Shown in pieces: positions 51,547 through 61,667 of a DNA stretch of 64,000 nt; position 1 is the first letter of the stretch, and each line of letters starts with the position of its first letter. Both the position numbers and the translations under genes were made by a program. The notes below the pieces were generated by a model that saw only the letters and a program-made list of their open reading frames with translations, searched no databases and had not been told where the DNA came from. Source of the stretch: Lichenihabitans psoromatis. Lineage in GTDB: Bacteria; Pseudomonadota; Alphaproteobacteria; Rhizobiales; Beijerinckiaceae. Location of the stretch: assembly GCF_004323635.1 (NCBI RefSeq), contig NZ_CP036515.1, positions 1,537,501 through 1,601,500 of the forward strand, given 5' to 3'.

Positions 51547-53914
51547 TCGACCCGCCCCGACGGTACCATTGCCCGAGCCCCATAACCCCGACCCCTATGC
51601 CAACGATACGGCCGAGGCCGCCATCAAAGTGCCGATGCGGCACGACAGCGCCCACAAGCATGTGGCGGGCGAGGCGGCCTATATCGACGATCTGCCCGAG
51701 CCGACCGGCATGCTGCATGTCTATCTCGGGCTGAGCGAACGCGCCCATGCGCGGGTTCTGTCGATCGACCTCGACCCCGTGCGGGCCAGCCCCGGCGTCG
51801 TGCTGGTGCTGACCGGGCAGGATGTGCCGGGTACCAATCAGATCAGCCCGACCAACCGACATGACGAGCCGCTGCTCGCGACCGATCTCGTCGAGTTTCT
51901 CGGCCAGCCGATATTCGCGGTCGCGGCGCACACCCGCATCGCGGCCCGCGCAGCGGCGCGCCGCGCCATCGTGACCTATGAGGATCTCCCGGCGCTTCTC
52001 GACATCGACGCGGCCTTGCCCGAGGGACGGCTGGTGACCGAGCCGCTGACCTTGCGGCGGGGCGATGCCGCGCGCGGACTGGCCGCCGCGCCAGCGTCGT
52101 TGAGCGGCCGGATGCGGGTCGGCGGCCAGGATCATTTCTACCTCGAAGGCCAGATCGCGCTCGCGGAGCCGGGCGAGGACGGCGACGTGAAGGTGTGGTC
52201 CTCCACCCAGCATCCCAGCGAGACGCAACATCTCGTCGCGCATGTGCTCGGCGTTCCGAACCATTCGGTGCTGGTCGAGGTGCGGCGCATGGGCGGCGGC
52301 TTCGGCGGCAAGGAAACGCAGGCCAATGCCTTTGCGTGCCTCGCCGCAATCGTGGCGCAGAAAACCGGACGCGCCGCCAAGCTGCGGCTCGATCGCGACG
52401 ACGATATGATCATGACGGGCAAGCGGCACGATGTCGTGCTCGACTATGAGGTCGGCTATCGCGACGACGGGCGGATCGATGCCGTGCGGATGCGGATCGC
52501 TGCGCGCTGCGGTTATTCGGCCGATCTGTCCGGCCCGGTGACCGATCGGGCGCTGTTCCATGCCGACAATTGCTACTTCTACCCCGACGTCGAACTCTCG
52601 TCCCTGCCGCTGAAGACCCATACGGTCTCGAATACCGCGTTCCGGGGTTTCGGCGGCCCGCAAGGCATGGTGGGTGCGGAGCGGATCATCGAGGAGGTCG
52701 CCTTCGCGACCGGGCTCGATCCGCTCGAGGTTCGCAAGCGCAACTTCTATGGCATCGGCACGCGGGATACGACGCCCTACTATCAGGTCGTCGACGACAA
52801 CATCATCGCTGATCTCGTGGCCAAGCTCGAAGCCTCGAGCGACTATGCGGCCCGGCGCGCCGCGATCCGCGCCGCCAACGCGACCAGCCGAATCATCAAG
52901 CGCGGCATCGCGCTGACGCCGGTCAAGTTCGGCATCTCGTTCACGGCGACGCATTACAATCAGGCTGGTGCGCTGATCCACATCTACAACGATGGCAGTG
53001 TTCATCTGAACCACGGCGGCACGGAGATGGGGCAGGGCCTGTTCGCCAAGGTCGCCAGGGTCGTGGCCGAGGAGCTGCAACTCGACCTCGATCGCATCAA
53101 GGTGCTGGCGACCAGCACCGGCAAAGTGCCGAACACCTCCGCGACGGCGGCCTCCTCCGGAGCGGATCTCAACGGCATGGCGGCGCTGGCGGCCGTGACG
53201 ACCCTGAAGGCGAGGCTGATCGCTTTTGCGGCCGAGCACTGGGGCGTTGCCGAAACCGAGGTCGAATTTCGGCCGAACCGCGTTCGGGTTGGGGCCGAGG
53301 AGGTCTCGTTCCGCACGCTCGTCAAGCAGGCCTATATGGCCCGCGTGTCGCTCTCGGCGACGGGTTTCTACAAGACTCCGAAGATCCATTGGGACCGCGA
53401 CACGGGGCAGGGGCGACCGTTCTTCTATTTTGCCTATGGGGCCGCCTGTTCGGAGGTGGCGGTCGACACCCTGACGGGAGAATCTCGCATCGAGCGCGTC
53501 GATATCCTGCATGATGCCGGCCGCTCGCTGCATCCGGAGATCGATATCGGCCAGGTCGAAGGCGGTTTCGTGCAGGGCGCGGGCTGGCTCACCACCGAGG
53601 AACTCGTGTGGGATGCTTCGGGTCGGCTGCGGACCCATGCGCCGAGCACCTACAAGATTCCGGCCTGCGGCGATCGTCCTCGCATCTTCAATGTGCATCT
53701 GCTCGAGGACGCGCCGAACCGGGAGGATACGATCTTCCGCTCGAAAGCGGTCGGTGAGCCGCCCTTCATGCTCGGCATTTCGGTGTTGCACGCGTTGTCC
53801 GACGCGATCGCAAGCGTCGCCGATTACCGTCTCTGTCCGAAGCTCGACGCCCCTGCCACGCCCGAGATGGTGCTAACCACGATCGAGCGGCTGCGGCAGA
53901 CGGCGCGGTCGTGA
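51539..53914 (+). CDS. xdhB: Xanthine dehydrogenase large subunit (molybdopterin)
   Basis: 791 residues from MLDRPAPTV. Molybdopterin-binding features: [70 protein letters not shown] with a substrate-binding arginine, and [18 protein letters not shown]. The catalytic glutamate lies in [15 protein letters not shown] near the end. Hydroxylates hypoxanthine and xanthine to urate. Starts inside xdhA and overlaps xdhC by 4 bp. Confidence 0.96.
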   Translation: MLDRPAPTVPLPEPHNPDPYANDTAEAAIKVPMRHDSAHKHVAGEAAYIDDLPEPTGMLHVYLGLSERAHARVLSIDLDPVRASPGVVLVLTGQDVPGTNQISPTNRHDEPLLATDLVEFLGQPIFAVAAHTRIAARAAARRAIVTYEDLPALLDIDAALPEGRLVTEPLTLRRGDAARGLAAAPASLSGRMRVGGQDHFYLEGQIALAEPGEDGDVKVWSSTQHPSETQHLVAHVLGVPNHSVLVEVRRMGGGFGGKETQANAFACLAAIVAQKTGRAAKLRLDRDDDMIMTGKRHDVVLDYEVGYRDDGRIDAVRMRIAARCGYSADLSGPVTDRALFHADNCYFYPDVELSSLPLKTHTVSNTAFRGFGGPQGMVGAERIIEEVAFATGLDPLEVRKRNFYGIGTRDTTPYYQVVDDNIIADLVAKLEASSDYAARRAAIRAANATSRIIKRGIALTPVKFGISFTATHYNQAGALIHIYNDGSVHLNHGGTEMGQGLFAKVARVVAEELQLDLDRIKVLATSTGKVPNTSATAASSGADLNGMAALAAVTTLKARLIAFAAEHWGVAETEVEFRPNRVRVGAEEVSFRTLVKQAYMARVSLSATGFYKTPKIHWDRDTGQGRPFFYFAYGAACSEVAVDTLTGESRIERVDILHDAGRSLHPEIDIGQVEGGFVQGAGWLTTEELVWDASGRLRTHAPSTYKIPACGDRPRIFNVHLLEDAPNREDTIFRSKAVGEPPFMLGISVLHALSDAIASVADYRLCPKLDAPATPEMVLTTIERLRQTARS

Positions 53915-54807
53915 GCGCGACCCGACCCGGTGCGCTGGCGCCCCTAATGCGTCGGTGGATGGCCGACGGCGTGCCGGTCGTCCGCGTCGTCATCGAGCAG
54001 GCGAGAGGATCGACCCCACGTGAGGCGGGTGCCGCCATGCTGGTGACGCAGGATGCGATGCGCGGCACGATCGGGGGCGGACGGCTCGAGCTTGAAGCGG
54101 TCGCCGAGGCGCGGCGGTTGCTGGCCGATGGCAGTGAGGCGCACCGCTGGAGCGTGGCGCTCGGTCCGGCGCTCGGGCAATGTTGCGGCGGCCATGTGGT
54201 CCTGCTGGCCGAGCGAGTTGACGAGCAAGTGATGGAGGCGCAGGAGATGGCCGACCACCTGCCGTTGCCGCTGGTGCTTTTGTTCGGCGCCGGCCATGTC
54301 GGGCGGGCGGTAGCTCGCGCTCTGGCACCGCTGCCGTTGCGGACCCGCTGGATCGACGCGCGCGCGGATGAATTCGACACCAGCGTGGCCGGTTCCGTCG
54401 AACGGGTCGTCTCGAGTGCCTGGCAAGCCGAGATCGATGCGGCACCAGCGGGATCGGCCTGTCTGGTCATGACGCATAGTCACGCGCTCGACAGCCTTGT
54501 GACCGCCGCCGCTTTGGAGCGCGCGGATTTCGCCTATGTCGGGCTGATCGGATCGCACAGCAAACGCCGGCGCTTTGAACAGGCGTTCCGGGATATTGGG
54601 CTCGGCGAGACGGCCATCGCCCGTCTCGTCTGCCCGATTGGCGATCGCGGCATCCGGGACAAACGCCCCGAGGTGATCGCGGCGCTGACGGCAGCAGAAT
54701 TGATCGAAGTTTTCGCCGAACCGGTCGTGCGGACGCGGATCACCAAAGCCGAACCCTCGGTGGCGACCCTATCGGCCTCAGCCTATTTCTCGCGCGGAAC
54801 CGCATAA
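53911..54807 (+). CDS. xdhC: XdhC, molybdenum-cofactor insertion chaperone
   Basis: 298 residues with GTG start overlapping xdhB. N-terminal XdhC/CoxI region GSTPREAGAAMLVTQDAMRGTIGGGRLELEA and the Rossmann XdhC_C domain (LFGAGHVGRAVARAL, VMTHSHALD, VGLIGSHSKRRRF). XdhC binds the cofactor, assists its sulfuration and inserts it into XdhB. Its 3' end overlaps the convergent racemase gene by 25 bp. Confidence 0.95.
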   Translation: MSATRPGALAPLMRRWMADGVPVVRVVIEQARGSTPREAGAAMLVTQDAMRGTIGGGRLELEAVAEARRLLADGSEAHRWSVALGPALGQCCGGHVVLLAERVDEQVMEAQEMADHLPLPLVLLFGAGHVGRAVARALAPLPLRTRWIDARADEFDTSVAGSVERVVSSAWQAEIDAAPAGSACLVMTHSHALDSLVTAAALERADFAYVGLIGSHSKRRRFEQAFRDIGLGETAIARLVCPIGDRGIRDKRPEVIAALTAAELIEVFAEPVVRTRITKAEPSVATLSASAYFSRGTA

Positions 54808-55490
54808 GCGCCGCGTTTCGACGTCTTGAGACCCAAGCCCGCCATGGCCTCGCCGAGCTTCACGGCCGCCGCGACCCCATCGATGACCGGAACACCGAAT
54901 TGCCGCGACAGATCGGCTGCGAGATCCGCCATGCCGGCACAGCCGAGCACGATCACGTCCGCATGATCCTGCTTCAATGCGGCATTGATTTCGTCGTCGA
55001 TCTTGCCGCGTGCGCCGGATCGCGAGTCTTCGAGATCGAGCACCGGGATATCGGTGGCCCGCACCCGCCCGCATCGCGCCATCAGGCCGTAGGACGTCAG
55101 ATTGGCTTCGATGCCGGCGACGGAGCGCGACAAGGTGGTGACGACCGAGAACCGCCGCCCGAGCATTGAGGCCATGTGGAAGGCGGCCTCGCCGATCCCG
55201 ATGACCGGTTTGTCGGTCAGGCAACGGGCTGCGTCGAGGCCGGTATCGTCGAAGCAGCCGATCACGAAGGCGTCGCCCGGAGCGGCGGATCCCTCGCGAT
55301 GGTCGGCCATCAGGCTCAACAGGCCGGGGACCGCGAGCGCACCATCGTAGAAACCCTCGATCGAGGCCGGTCCGCTCAAGGGGTTGACGGCCACGATGGT
55401 TGTGCCGGGGGATGCGACGAGCCGTGCCGCTTCGCCGATCTTACGCGTCATCGAGGCGGTGGTGTTCGGATTGACGACGACGATCCGCAT
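54783..55490 (-). CDS. Asp/Glu/hydantoin racemase family protein, candidate allantoin racemase
   Basis: 235 residues. MRIVVVNPNTTASMT opening, the first catalytic cysteine at C79 in VIGCFDDTGLDAARC and the second at C184 in VIVLGCAGMADLA, arranged as in HyuE hydantoin racemase and allantoin racemase. Last gene of an ABC importer operon (one-base overlap with the permease stop) and convergent with xdhC. Inference: interconverts (R)- and (S)-allantoin, so that allantoin taken up from outside or racemised spontaneously can be used by the enantioselective allantoinase. Confidence 0.85.
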   Translation of the reverse strand: MRIVVVNPNTTASMTRKIGEAARLVASPGTTIVAVNPLSGPASIEGFYDGALAVPGLLSLMADHREGSAAPGDAFVIGCFDDTGLDAARCLTDKPVIGIGEAAFHMASMLGRRFSVVTTLSRSVAGIEANLTSYGLMARCGRVRATDIPVLDLEDSRSGARGKIDDEINAALKQDHADVIVLGCAGMADLAADLSRQFGVPVIDGVAAAVKLGEAMAGLGLKTSKRGAYAVPREK

Positions 55491-56380
55491 CAGACGGCCC
55501 CTTGCCCCGCGTCCGACCCATGCCGCGCCTGCCGGGCGCGGAGCACCAGCATCACGACGAGCGCCAGGATGATGATCAGCATCGAGACGGCGGTGGTGGC
55601 CGTGCCGAGCGCGTAAATCTCCGGTGTCGTGACTGTGGTGGTGAGCGCCCGCAACTCGATCGGCAGTGTCTCGTCCGCGCCGATCGTCTGGCTCGAGCGG
55701 GCGATTTCGTCCCACGATAGAGTGAAGCCGAACAGGCCGACGCCGACCAGGGACGGTAGGATCATCGGCAGCAGCACGAAGCGGAAGGTCTGCCACGGCG
55801 TGGCCCCGAGGTCGCGCGCCGCTTCCTCCAGCCGCTTATCGAAGCGGTTGAAGATCGCGAACATGATGAGCAGGCCGAACGGCAGCGTCCAGGTGAGATG
55901 CGCGCCAAGACCCGAGGTGAACAGACCGAGCGAGGTCGTGAAATTCTCGGTCATCCAATCCGGCAGAAACGCTTTGACGCCTTCGTCGACGAGCCGAAAC
56001 TGCAGGGCGATCCCGAGCGAGGTGATGATCGAGGGGACGATCAGCGACGCGATCGCCACGTAGAACAGCAAGGTCTGGCCGGTGAAGCGACGGCGGAAGG
56101 CAAGGCCCGCCATGGTCGACAGGATGACGGTCAGAACCATGACGACGAGGCCGAGCATCAGCGAGCGTCGGAATGCCGAGCCGAGATCGACCGTGCCGCC
56201 GCCCGAAAACAGGCGCTCGAACCAGTGCAGCGACACGCCGTTCATCGGGAACGTCAGGCCGCCCGTCGGGCCTTGGAACGAGAGCACGAAGATGACGAAC
56301 ATCGGCCCGTAGAGAAACACGAGATAGAGGCCGAAGACGACCGCCAGCCAATAGAACGAGGCGCTCCGGCCTTCCCGCAT
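55490..56380 (-). CDS. ABC transporter permease (PotC-like)
   Basis: 296 residues with six membrane segments. Type-I importer EAA motif: EEAARDLGATPWQTFRFVLLPMILPSLVGVGLFGFTLSWDEIARS, as in spermidine/putrescine PotC. The stop overlaps the racemase start. Pairs with the permease immediately upstream (1-bp gap). Confidence 0.93.
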   Translation of the reverse strand: MREGRSASFYWLAVVFGLYLVFLYGPMFVIFVLSFQGPTGGLTFPMNGVSLHWFERLFSGGGTVDLGSAFRRSLMLGLVVMVLTVILSTMAGLAFRRRFTGQTLLFYVAIASLIVPSIITSLGIALQFRLVDEGVKAFLPDWMTENFTTSLGLFTSGLGAHLTWTLPFGLLIMFAIFNRFDKRLEEAARDLGATPWQTFRFVLLPMILPSLVGVGLFGFTLSWDEIARSSQTIGADETLPIELRALTTTVTTPEIYALGTATTAVSMLIIILALVVMLVLRARQARHGSDAGQGAV

Positions 56381-56381
56381 C

Positions 56382-57317
56382 TCAGAGTTCCTTCCGGATG
56401 TCGACCAGCCGGGTCAACAGGCTGATGACCACCAGAGTCACGGCCAGAAGAATGACCGCGTTGGCTGCGGCCGGCGGAAATTGCAGGGCGTTCAGCCGAG
56501 TCTCGATGATCTTGCCGGCCGAGGCGATCTGTTGGCCGCCCATCACCCCGAAGGTGATGAAATCGCCCATCACGATGGTGACCACGAAGATCGAGCCGAT
56601 AACGATGCCGGGCTTGGTCAGCGGCACCACGATATGCCACAGCGTCTGCCAGCCGGAGGCGCCCGCATCGAAAGCGGCCTCGAGCAGCGAGCGGTCGATC
56701 CGCAGCATGGAATTCAGGATCGGCACCACCATGAAAAAGGTGAAAAGGTGCACGAAGGCGAGCATCACCGAAAAATCTGAAAACAGCAGCCACTCGATCG
56801 GGGTGCTGATGATATGCGCCCCCATCAGGATCTGGTTGATCAATCCGTTGCGACCGAGCAGCGGGATCCACGAGATCATGCGGATGACGTTGGAGGTCCA
56901 GAACGGGATGGTGCAGAGCAGCCCGAGCACGATCTGGGTCGTGGTCGAGCGAATGTGGAACGCCAGAAAATACGAGATCGTGAAGCCGATGATCAGCGTC
57001 AGCAGCCACACCGCGAAGCAGAATTGTGCCGTCGTCGCATAGGTTTTTAGGATCGTGCAGACGTCGGGCAGTTGGTCGATGCAGCCCTCGAACGTCTCGG
57101 TGTAGCTGCGGGTCGTGAGCGTCGGCAGGATCGCGTAATCGTTGTAATCGAGGAAGCTGACCAGCACGATGATCCCGAGCGGGATCACGAAGAACACGAT
57201 GAAGACCAGCGCGAGCGGCGCGGCCTGCAATTGAGCCGAGATCGCCCAAGGGCGGCGCGTGGCCGCGACCTTGGGAACCTTACTCCTGCCGCGAGCGGCG
57301 ACGATCTGATCCGCCAT
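56382..57317 (-). CDS. ABC transporter permease (PotB-like)
   Basis: 311 residues from MADQIVAARGRS; an upstream in-frame extension to 57470 is unlikely. First membrane segment LALVFIVFFVIPLGIIVLVSFLDY, then the PotB-type EAA loop EAAFDAGASGWQTLWHIVVPLTKPGIVIGSIFVVTIVMGDFITFGVMGG. Forms the heterodimeric channel with the next permease. Confidence 0.93.
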   Translation of the reverse strand: MADQIVAARGRSKVPKVAATRRPWAISAQLQAAPLALVFIVFFVIPLGIIVLVSFLDYNDYAILPTLTTRSYTETFEGCIDQLPDVCTILKTYATTAQFCFAVWLLTLIIGFTISYFLAFHIRSTTTQIVLGLLCTIPFWTSNVIRMISWIPLLGRNGLINQILMGAHIISTPIEWLLFSDFSVMLAFVHLFTFFMVVPILNSMLRIDRSLLEAAFDAGASGWQTLWHIVVPLTKPGIVIGSIFVVTIVMGDFITFGVMGGQQIASAGKIIETRLNALQFPPAAANAVILLAVTLVVISLLTRLVDIRKEL

Positions 57318-57400
57318 GGGGGTCTGCGGCTCTCGCTGAGGGATCGAAAAAAAGGTGGCGCCAGGCTGAAGCCCGACGCCGCTTGTCGTCGGAGAAGCGA

Positions 57401-58702
57401 TCAGGCCGCGATGAACTCGTTCCACTTGCGGACCATGTAGTCGTTCTCGTCCATCACGGCGTTCCAGCACGCGACGGCGCCCATGCGTTCGTCATAGGAG
57501 CCACCGTCACGCTTCGAGCCGGCCTTTTCGAGAACGGTGCCGTCCGGCGCATGGATATCTTTCGCGGCCGGCTGACCTTCCATCCAATAGGCCCACTCGT
57601 AGGGTTCCATATTGGCCTTTGCGGTGTCGAGCACGGCCGAATAATAGCCCTGGCGATTGAGGTAGGCGCCGGCCCAGCCGGACAGGAACCAGTTGACGAA
57701 CTCATAGGCAAGATCGTCCTTCTTGACCGCTTTCGAGATCGCGAAGCCCGACGCCCACGAGCGATAGCCTTCCTTCAGCGGCTGGAACACGCAAGGGATG
57801 CCCTTCGACCGGACGGCCGTGACGGCCGGCGACCACATCGACTGGATGACGGTTTCGCCCGAGGACATCAGGTTGACGCTCTCGTTGAAGTCCGACCAGA
57901 AGGCGCGGAACTGGCCGGCCTTCTTGGCCTCGGTCAGTACTTTCGTGGTCATGTCGATCTCGGCGCGAGTCATGTTGCCCTTGTCGGCATATTTATGCTG
58001 GCCGGTCGCCTCGATCACCATCGCGGCGTCCATGATGCCGATCGAGGGGATGTTGAGGATCGAGGCTTTGCCCTTGAATTGCGGGTTCAGCAATTCGGCC
58101 CAGCTGTTGATCGGCCGACCGATGAGGTCGGGCCGGATGCCAAGCGTGTCGGCATTATAGGTCGTGGGAATGAGCGTCGCCCATTCGGTCATCTCGGTGG
58201 CGAATTTGGTCGAACCCTTGCCTTCGACGAACATGACCTTCTTGGGCGCTGTCCCCTGGTCGCCGATGACTTTGCCGTTGGCGAGCTGGCCCTTGGTGAT
58301 GACCGGCGTGATCTTGTCGAAGAGTTTGATCTTCTTCGCGTCCATCGCGAGAAGGTTGCCCGACGGAACCAGCTTCTTCAGGCTGAAATATTCGGTATCG
58401 ACGAGGTCGAAGGAGCTCGGCTGCGTGATGACCCGCTTGGTGACGTCGTCGGTCGTGACGGTCACATATTCGATCTTGATCCCGGTATCCTCGAAGGCCT
58501 TTTTGACGATGTCGGGCGATTGATTGGTGGCCGTCGACAGATAGCGCAGCACTTTGGCGTCTTGCGCCCAGACGGCGGGCGCCGGGAACAGGGAGCGCTT
58601 GGATTCACCGATCCCGAGGCCGATCCCCGCGCCCGCGACCGCACCAACGCCCTGCAGCAGGCGACGTCGTGAAACATTCGACTTTGAGATCTCGTCCGAC
58701 AT
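57401..58702 (-). CDS. ABC transporter substrate-binding protein with Tat signal (PotD-like)
   Basis: 433 residues. Tat motif SRRRLLQGVGAVAGAGIGLG in the N-terminus, so the folded protein should cross by Tat. The mature domain is an SBP_bac type fold (VLRYLSTATNQSPDIVKKAFEDTGIKIEYVTVTTDDVTKRV, SFDLVDTEYF, SWAELLNPQFKGKASILNIPSIG). Length exceeds PotD (about 350). Ligand unknown; the operon ends in a hydantoin/allantoin-type racemase, which points to a ureide or hydantoin. Confidence 0.9.
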   Translation of the reverse strand: MSDEISKSNVSRRRLLQGVGAVAGAGIGLGIGESKRSLFPAPAVWAQDAKVLRYLSTATNQSPDIVKKAFEDTGIKIEYVTVTTDDVTKRVITQPSSFDLVDTEYFSLKKLVPSGNLLAMDAKKIKLFDKITPVITKGQLANGKVIGDQGTAPKKVMFVEGKGSTKFATEMTEWATLIPTTYNADTLGIRPDLIGRPINSWAELLNPQFKGKASILNIPSIGIMDAAMVIEATGQHKYADKGNMTRAEIDMTTKVLTEAKKAGQFRAFWSDFNESVNLMSSGETVIQSMWSPAVTAVRSKGIPCVFQPLKEGYRSWASGFAISKAVKKDDLAYEFVNWFLSGWAGAYLNRQGYYSAVLDTAKANMEPYEWAYWMEGQPAAKDIHAPDGTVLEKAGSKRDGGSYDERMGAVACWNAVMDENDYMVRKWNEFIAA

Positions 58703-58724
58703 GATGGTTTCCTTCGGGTTGGTC

Positions 58725-59726
58725 TTACGCTGTGGCGGGCTGGAGCGGATGGACATCGGTGTCGGCCCAGCCGAGATGGACATTGTCGCCGGGTTGGAGC
58801 GGGGCTGCGTCGTAGACCGCATCGCCCAGCAGCACCGCGAGTTCGGGAGCGACGGCCGAATCCAGCGCAACATGGATCTGGCCACCCTGGAATTCGACGC
58901 TGCGGACCGTGGCCGGAACCCCGGACCCGTTGGGCTTCGAATCGCGCCAGACGATCATCCGGTCGGAGCGGATCGCCACGGGCCCGGCCGGCGTCGCGAT
59001 GATGTTGTGGCCGCCGGTGAAGCGGGCAACGAATTCGGTGCGCGGCGCATTGAAAATCTCGCGCGGCGGACCCGCTTGTTCGATCCGGCCCTTGTTCATG
59101 ACCACCATAACGTCGGCGATCGCCATCGCTTCGTCCTGGCCATGGGTCACATGCACGAAGATAATGCCGAGTTCCTGCTGCAATCGCTTCAGCTCCGCGC
59201 GGACGCGCAGCCGCAGGAAGGGGTCGAGCGCCGAAAGCGGTTCGTCGAGCAGCAACATGCGCGGCTTGGTGATGATGGCGCGGGCCAGCGCGACCCGCTG
59301 TTGCTGGCCGCCCGACAATTGTGCGGGAAGGCGGCCGGCATAGCTTTCCATGTCGACGACCCGCAGAGTTTCCATCGCCGTGGCGTGTCGGGTCGCCTTG
59401 TCGATGCCTTTCATCCGCAGCGAAAAGGCAACATTGTCGAGGCACGAGAGATGCGGAAACAGCGCGTAGGATTGAAACATCATCGCGGTGCCGCGTTCGA
59501 CGGGCGGCAGGTCCGTCACATTGCGTCCGTCGAGGATAATGTCGCCGTCGCTCACGACCTCGTGGCCGGCGATCATCCGTAACGTCGATGTTTTACCGCA
59601 GCCGGACGGCCCCAGCAGACAGACATAGCTGCTGGCCGGGATCTTGAGGCTGATCTGGTCGACCGCGACGGTATTGCCGTAGCGCTTGGTCACGTTGATC
59701 AGGTCGAGGGAGTGCTGCTGCATCAT
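58725..59726 (-). CDS. ABC transporter ATP-binding protein (PotA-like)
   Basis: 333 residues. Walker A GPSGCGKTS, FQSYALFPHLSCLDNVAFSLRMKG, signature LSGGQQQRVALARAIITKPRMLLLDEPLSALDP, VTHGQDEAMAIADVMVVM and a C-terminal TOBE domain. First gene of the five-gene operon ATPase, binding protein, two permeases, racemase. ATG at 59726 or the next codon. Confidence 0.94.
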   Translation of the reverse strand: MMQQHSLDLINVTKRYGNTVAVDQISLKIPASSYVCLLGPSGCGKTSTLRMIAGHEVVSDGDIILDGRNVTDLPPVERGTAMMFQSYALFPHLSCLDNVAFSLRMKGIDKATRHATAMETLRVVDMESYAGRLPAQLSGGQQQRVALARAIITKPRMLLLDEPLSALDPFLRLRVRAELKRLQQELGIIFVHVTHGQDEAMAIADVMVVMNKGRIEQAGPPREIFNAPRTEFVARFTGGHNIIATPAGPVAIRSDRMIVWRDSKPNGSGVPATVRSVEFQGGQIHVALDSAVAPELAVLLGDAVYDAAPLQPGDNVHLGWADTDVHPLQPATA

Positions 59727-60055
59727 CGCATCCGGTTCGATGTCGGCGTTGCATTCGGCGTGCCAGCCACCCGGCTTATCGTTAGACGAAACGCACCGCG
59801 GTGCCGCTGAAAGAGGCAGTTACGTCAACCGCGTAGAAAATCGGCATCGTTGCCCGGCTTGCTGCCCGCAGCGCTTAGGGATTGGGCAGGCATGCGATGA
59901 GCCCTGCATTGAGCAGGCGCAGCACGACGTCGTGCATTGAGGCGGCGCTTGCGATACCACCTTGTCCGAGCGTCTCACCTCGGACGTAGAGACGACGTGG
60001 CTCACCCCCATCTTGTCTTTGAACGATCGGATTATCGAAGACGGGGAGTCTTGTT
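59727..60055. other. Divergent intergenic region of about 330 bp
   Basis: Lies between the PotA-like gene (minus) and the MFS gene (plus) and should carry both promoters. On the minus strand an open frame ending at 59875 gives ASMHDVVLRLLNAGLIACLPNP-like residues, but it has no good start, mixed third-base use and runs into the MFS coding region, so it is not called. Nothing else recognised. Confidence 0.4.
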
Positions 60056-61651
60056 GTGTCGACTGAAAGCCGCGCCACGATGCGCGTGGGAGGCGAGGTG
60101 ACGCCACGGCCTGGTCTGCCGGTTCGCGCGATCCTTCTCACGGCGTCCTGCGGATGCGCCATGACGGTGCTGGACACCAATATCGTGGCGATCGTGTTGC
60201 CGGCGATTGCCCATGACCTCGGCGCTCGTTTCGCTGACGTCGAATGGGTCATCAGCACCTATGTGTTGTGTTTCGCGTCGCTGCTGCTTCCGGCTGGGGC
60301 GATCGCCGATCGCTACGGCCGACGGCGGGTGTTCCTCGGTGGCATCGCGGTCTTCGCGATCGCCTCGCTCTGGTGCGGTCTGTCGTCCACCGCCGCCATG
60401 CTCTCGGTGGCGCGGGCGCTTCAGGGCGTCGGTGCGGCTTTCCTGTTGGCTCCGGCCCTCGCGATCATCGGCCATACTTTCCATGACGAGGGCGAGCGCG
60501 CGAAGGCTTGGGCTATCTGGGGCGGTATGATGGGTCTCACGATGGTGCTGGCTCCCATTCTGGGCGGCGCGATCGCCTTTCTGCTCGGCTGGCGCTGGGC
60601 TTTTTTCGTCAATCTCCCAATCTGCCTCGCGCTCGCGTCCGCCGTGGTCTGGTTCATCGACGAGTCGTGTGATGCGGCAGCCCGCGCGCTGGATCCCGCT
60701 GGCATTGTCTTCTTCGCGGCCGCGATGTTCGGCATCACCTGGGGGCTGATCAACGGACAGGCGCATGGCTGGAGCAGTGCGCCTGCTCTGACCGGCTTCG
60801 GCGGCGGGGTCGCGTCGCTGGGCGTTTTCCTCGCCGTCGAGGCTCGGCAGCCAAGACCGATGCTGGATCTGTCGCTGTTTCGCGTGCCCCGCTTCATCGG
60901 GGCCGTCATCGCCATGTTCTCCTATGCGGCCGCCTCGCAGGTGATGGCCTCGCTACTGCCGCTCTATCTACAGAATGGCCTCGGGCGCGCGCCGCTCGAA
61001 GCCGGCTTTGCCATGCTGCCCTTCGCGCTCGCCATGCTGATCATGCCTCAAGCCGGTCGCTGGCTGGGGCGGTTTCTCACCTCGCCGCAGCTTCTTGTGC
61101 TCGGTCTCGTGATTGTCAGCCTCGGTGATCTGATGATCGGGCTTGCGGCCCGAGGCCAGCATGGACCCGCCGTTCTGGTCGGCATGCTCGTGCTCGGCAG
61201 CGGCGGTGGCCTGATGAACGGCGAAACCCAGAAGGGCATCATGGGATCGGTCGCGCGGGACCGTGCGGGCATGGCGTCCGGCATCAGCACGACGGCGCGG
61301 TTCAGCGGCATCTTGATGGGGTTTGCGACGCTCAGCGCGATCGTGGCCGTTGTCGGCCGGTCCTCGCTACTCGCCGGAGCCTGCGCGACTGCGGCTGCGC
61401 TTTGCGACCGGTCGCGGATCTTCGCCGAAGCCGTCATCGCCGGTGATGTGCCGCTGGCGATCAGCGGTCTGCCACCGAATGTGCGACAGGCGGCACTCGA
61501 CCTCGCCCATACCGGTTATGCTGCGGGATTTTCGGCTGCGGTCATCACGGCATCCGGCATCGCTCTGGCGTCGGCCGTGTTGGTCGCCTTTTTGATGAGA
61601 CCGACGCCCTCTCTCAACGAGACGGCAGCGGCCCCGGCGGCCAACCGGTGA
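60056..61651 (+). CDS. MFS multidrug exporter, DHA2 family (EmrB/QacA-like)
   Basis: 531 residues with about 14 membrane segments. Motif C-like TVLDTNIVAIVLPAIAHDLGA in TM1, VEWVISTYVLC in TM2, motif A AGAIADRYGRRRVFLGGIAVF, and GALSTLL-equivalent GWRWAFFVNLPIC in TM5/6. Proton-driven drug or metabolite export. GTG start chosen for GGGGAG 8 nt upstream. No EmrA adaptor and no regulator adjoin it. Confidence 0.93.
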   Translation: MSTESRATMRVGGEVTPRPGLPVRAILLTASCGCAMTVLDTNIVAIVLPAIAHDLGARFADVEWVISTYVLCFASLLLPAGAIADRYGRRRVFLGGIAVFAIASLWCGLSSTAAMLSVARALQGVGAAFLLAPALAIIGHTFHDEGERAKAWAIWGGMMGLTMVLAPILGGAIAFLLGWRWAFFVNLPICLALASAVVWFIDESCDAAARALDPAGIVFFAAAMFGITWGLINGQAHGWSSAPALTGFGGGVASLGVFLAVEARQPRPMLDLSLFRVPRFIGAVIAMFSYAAASQVMASLLPLYLQNGLGRAPLEAGFAMLPFALAMLIMPQAGRWLGRFLTSPQLLVLGLVIVSLGDLMIGLAARGQHGPAVLVGMLVLGSGGGLMNGETQKGIMGSVARDRAGMASGISTTARFSGILMGFATLSAIVAVVGRSSLLAGACATAAALCDRSRIFAEAVIAGDVPLAISGLPPNVRQAALDLAHTGYAAGFSAAVITASGIALASAVLVAFLMRPTPSLNETAAAPAANR

Positions 61652-61667
61652 ACCAGGGCCGGCTGGC

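Noticed and set aside
59875..60258. Minus-strand frame overlapping the MFS start
   Set aside because: No good start or ribosome site, no family recognised, and it lies opposite the convincing MFS N-terminus.
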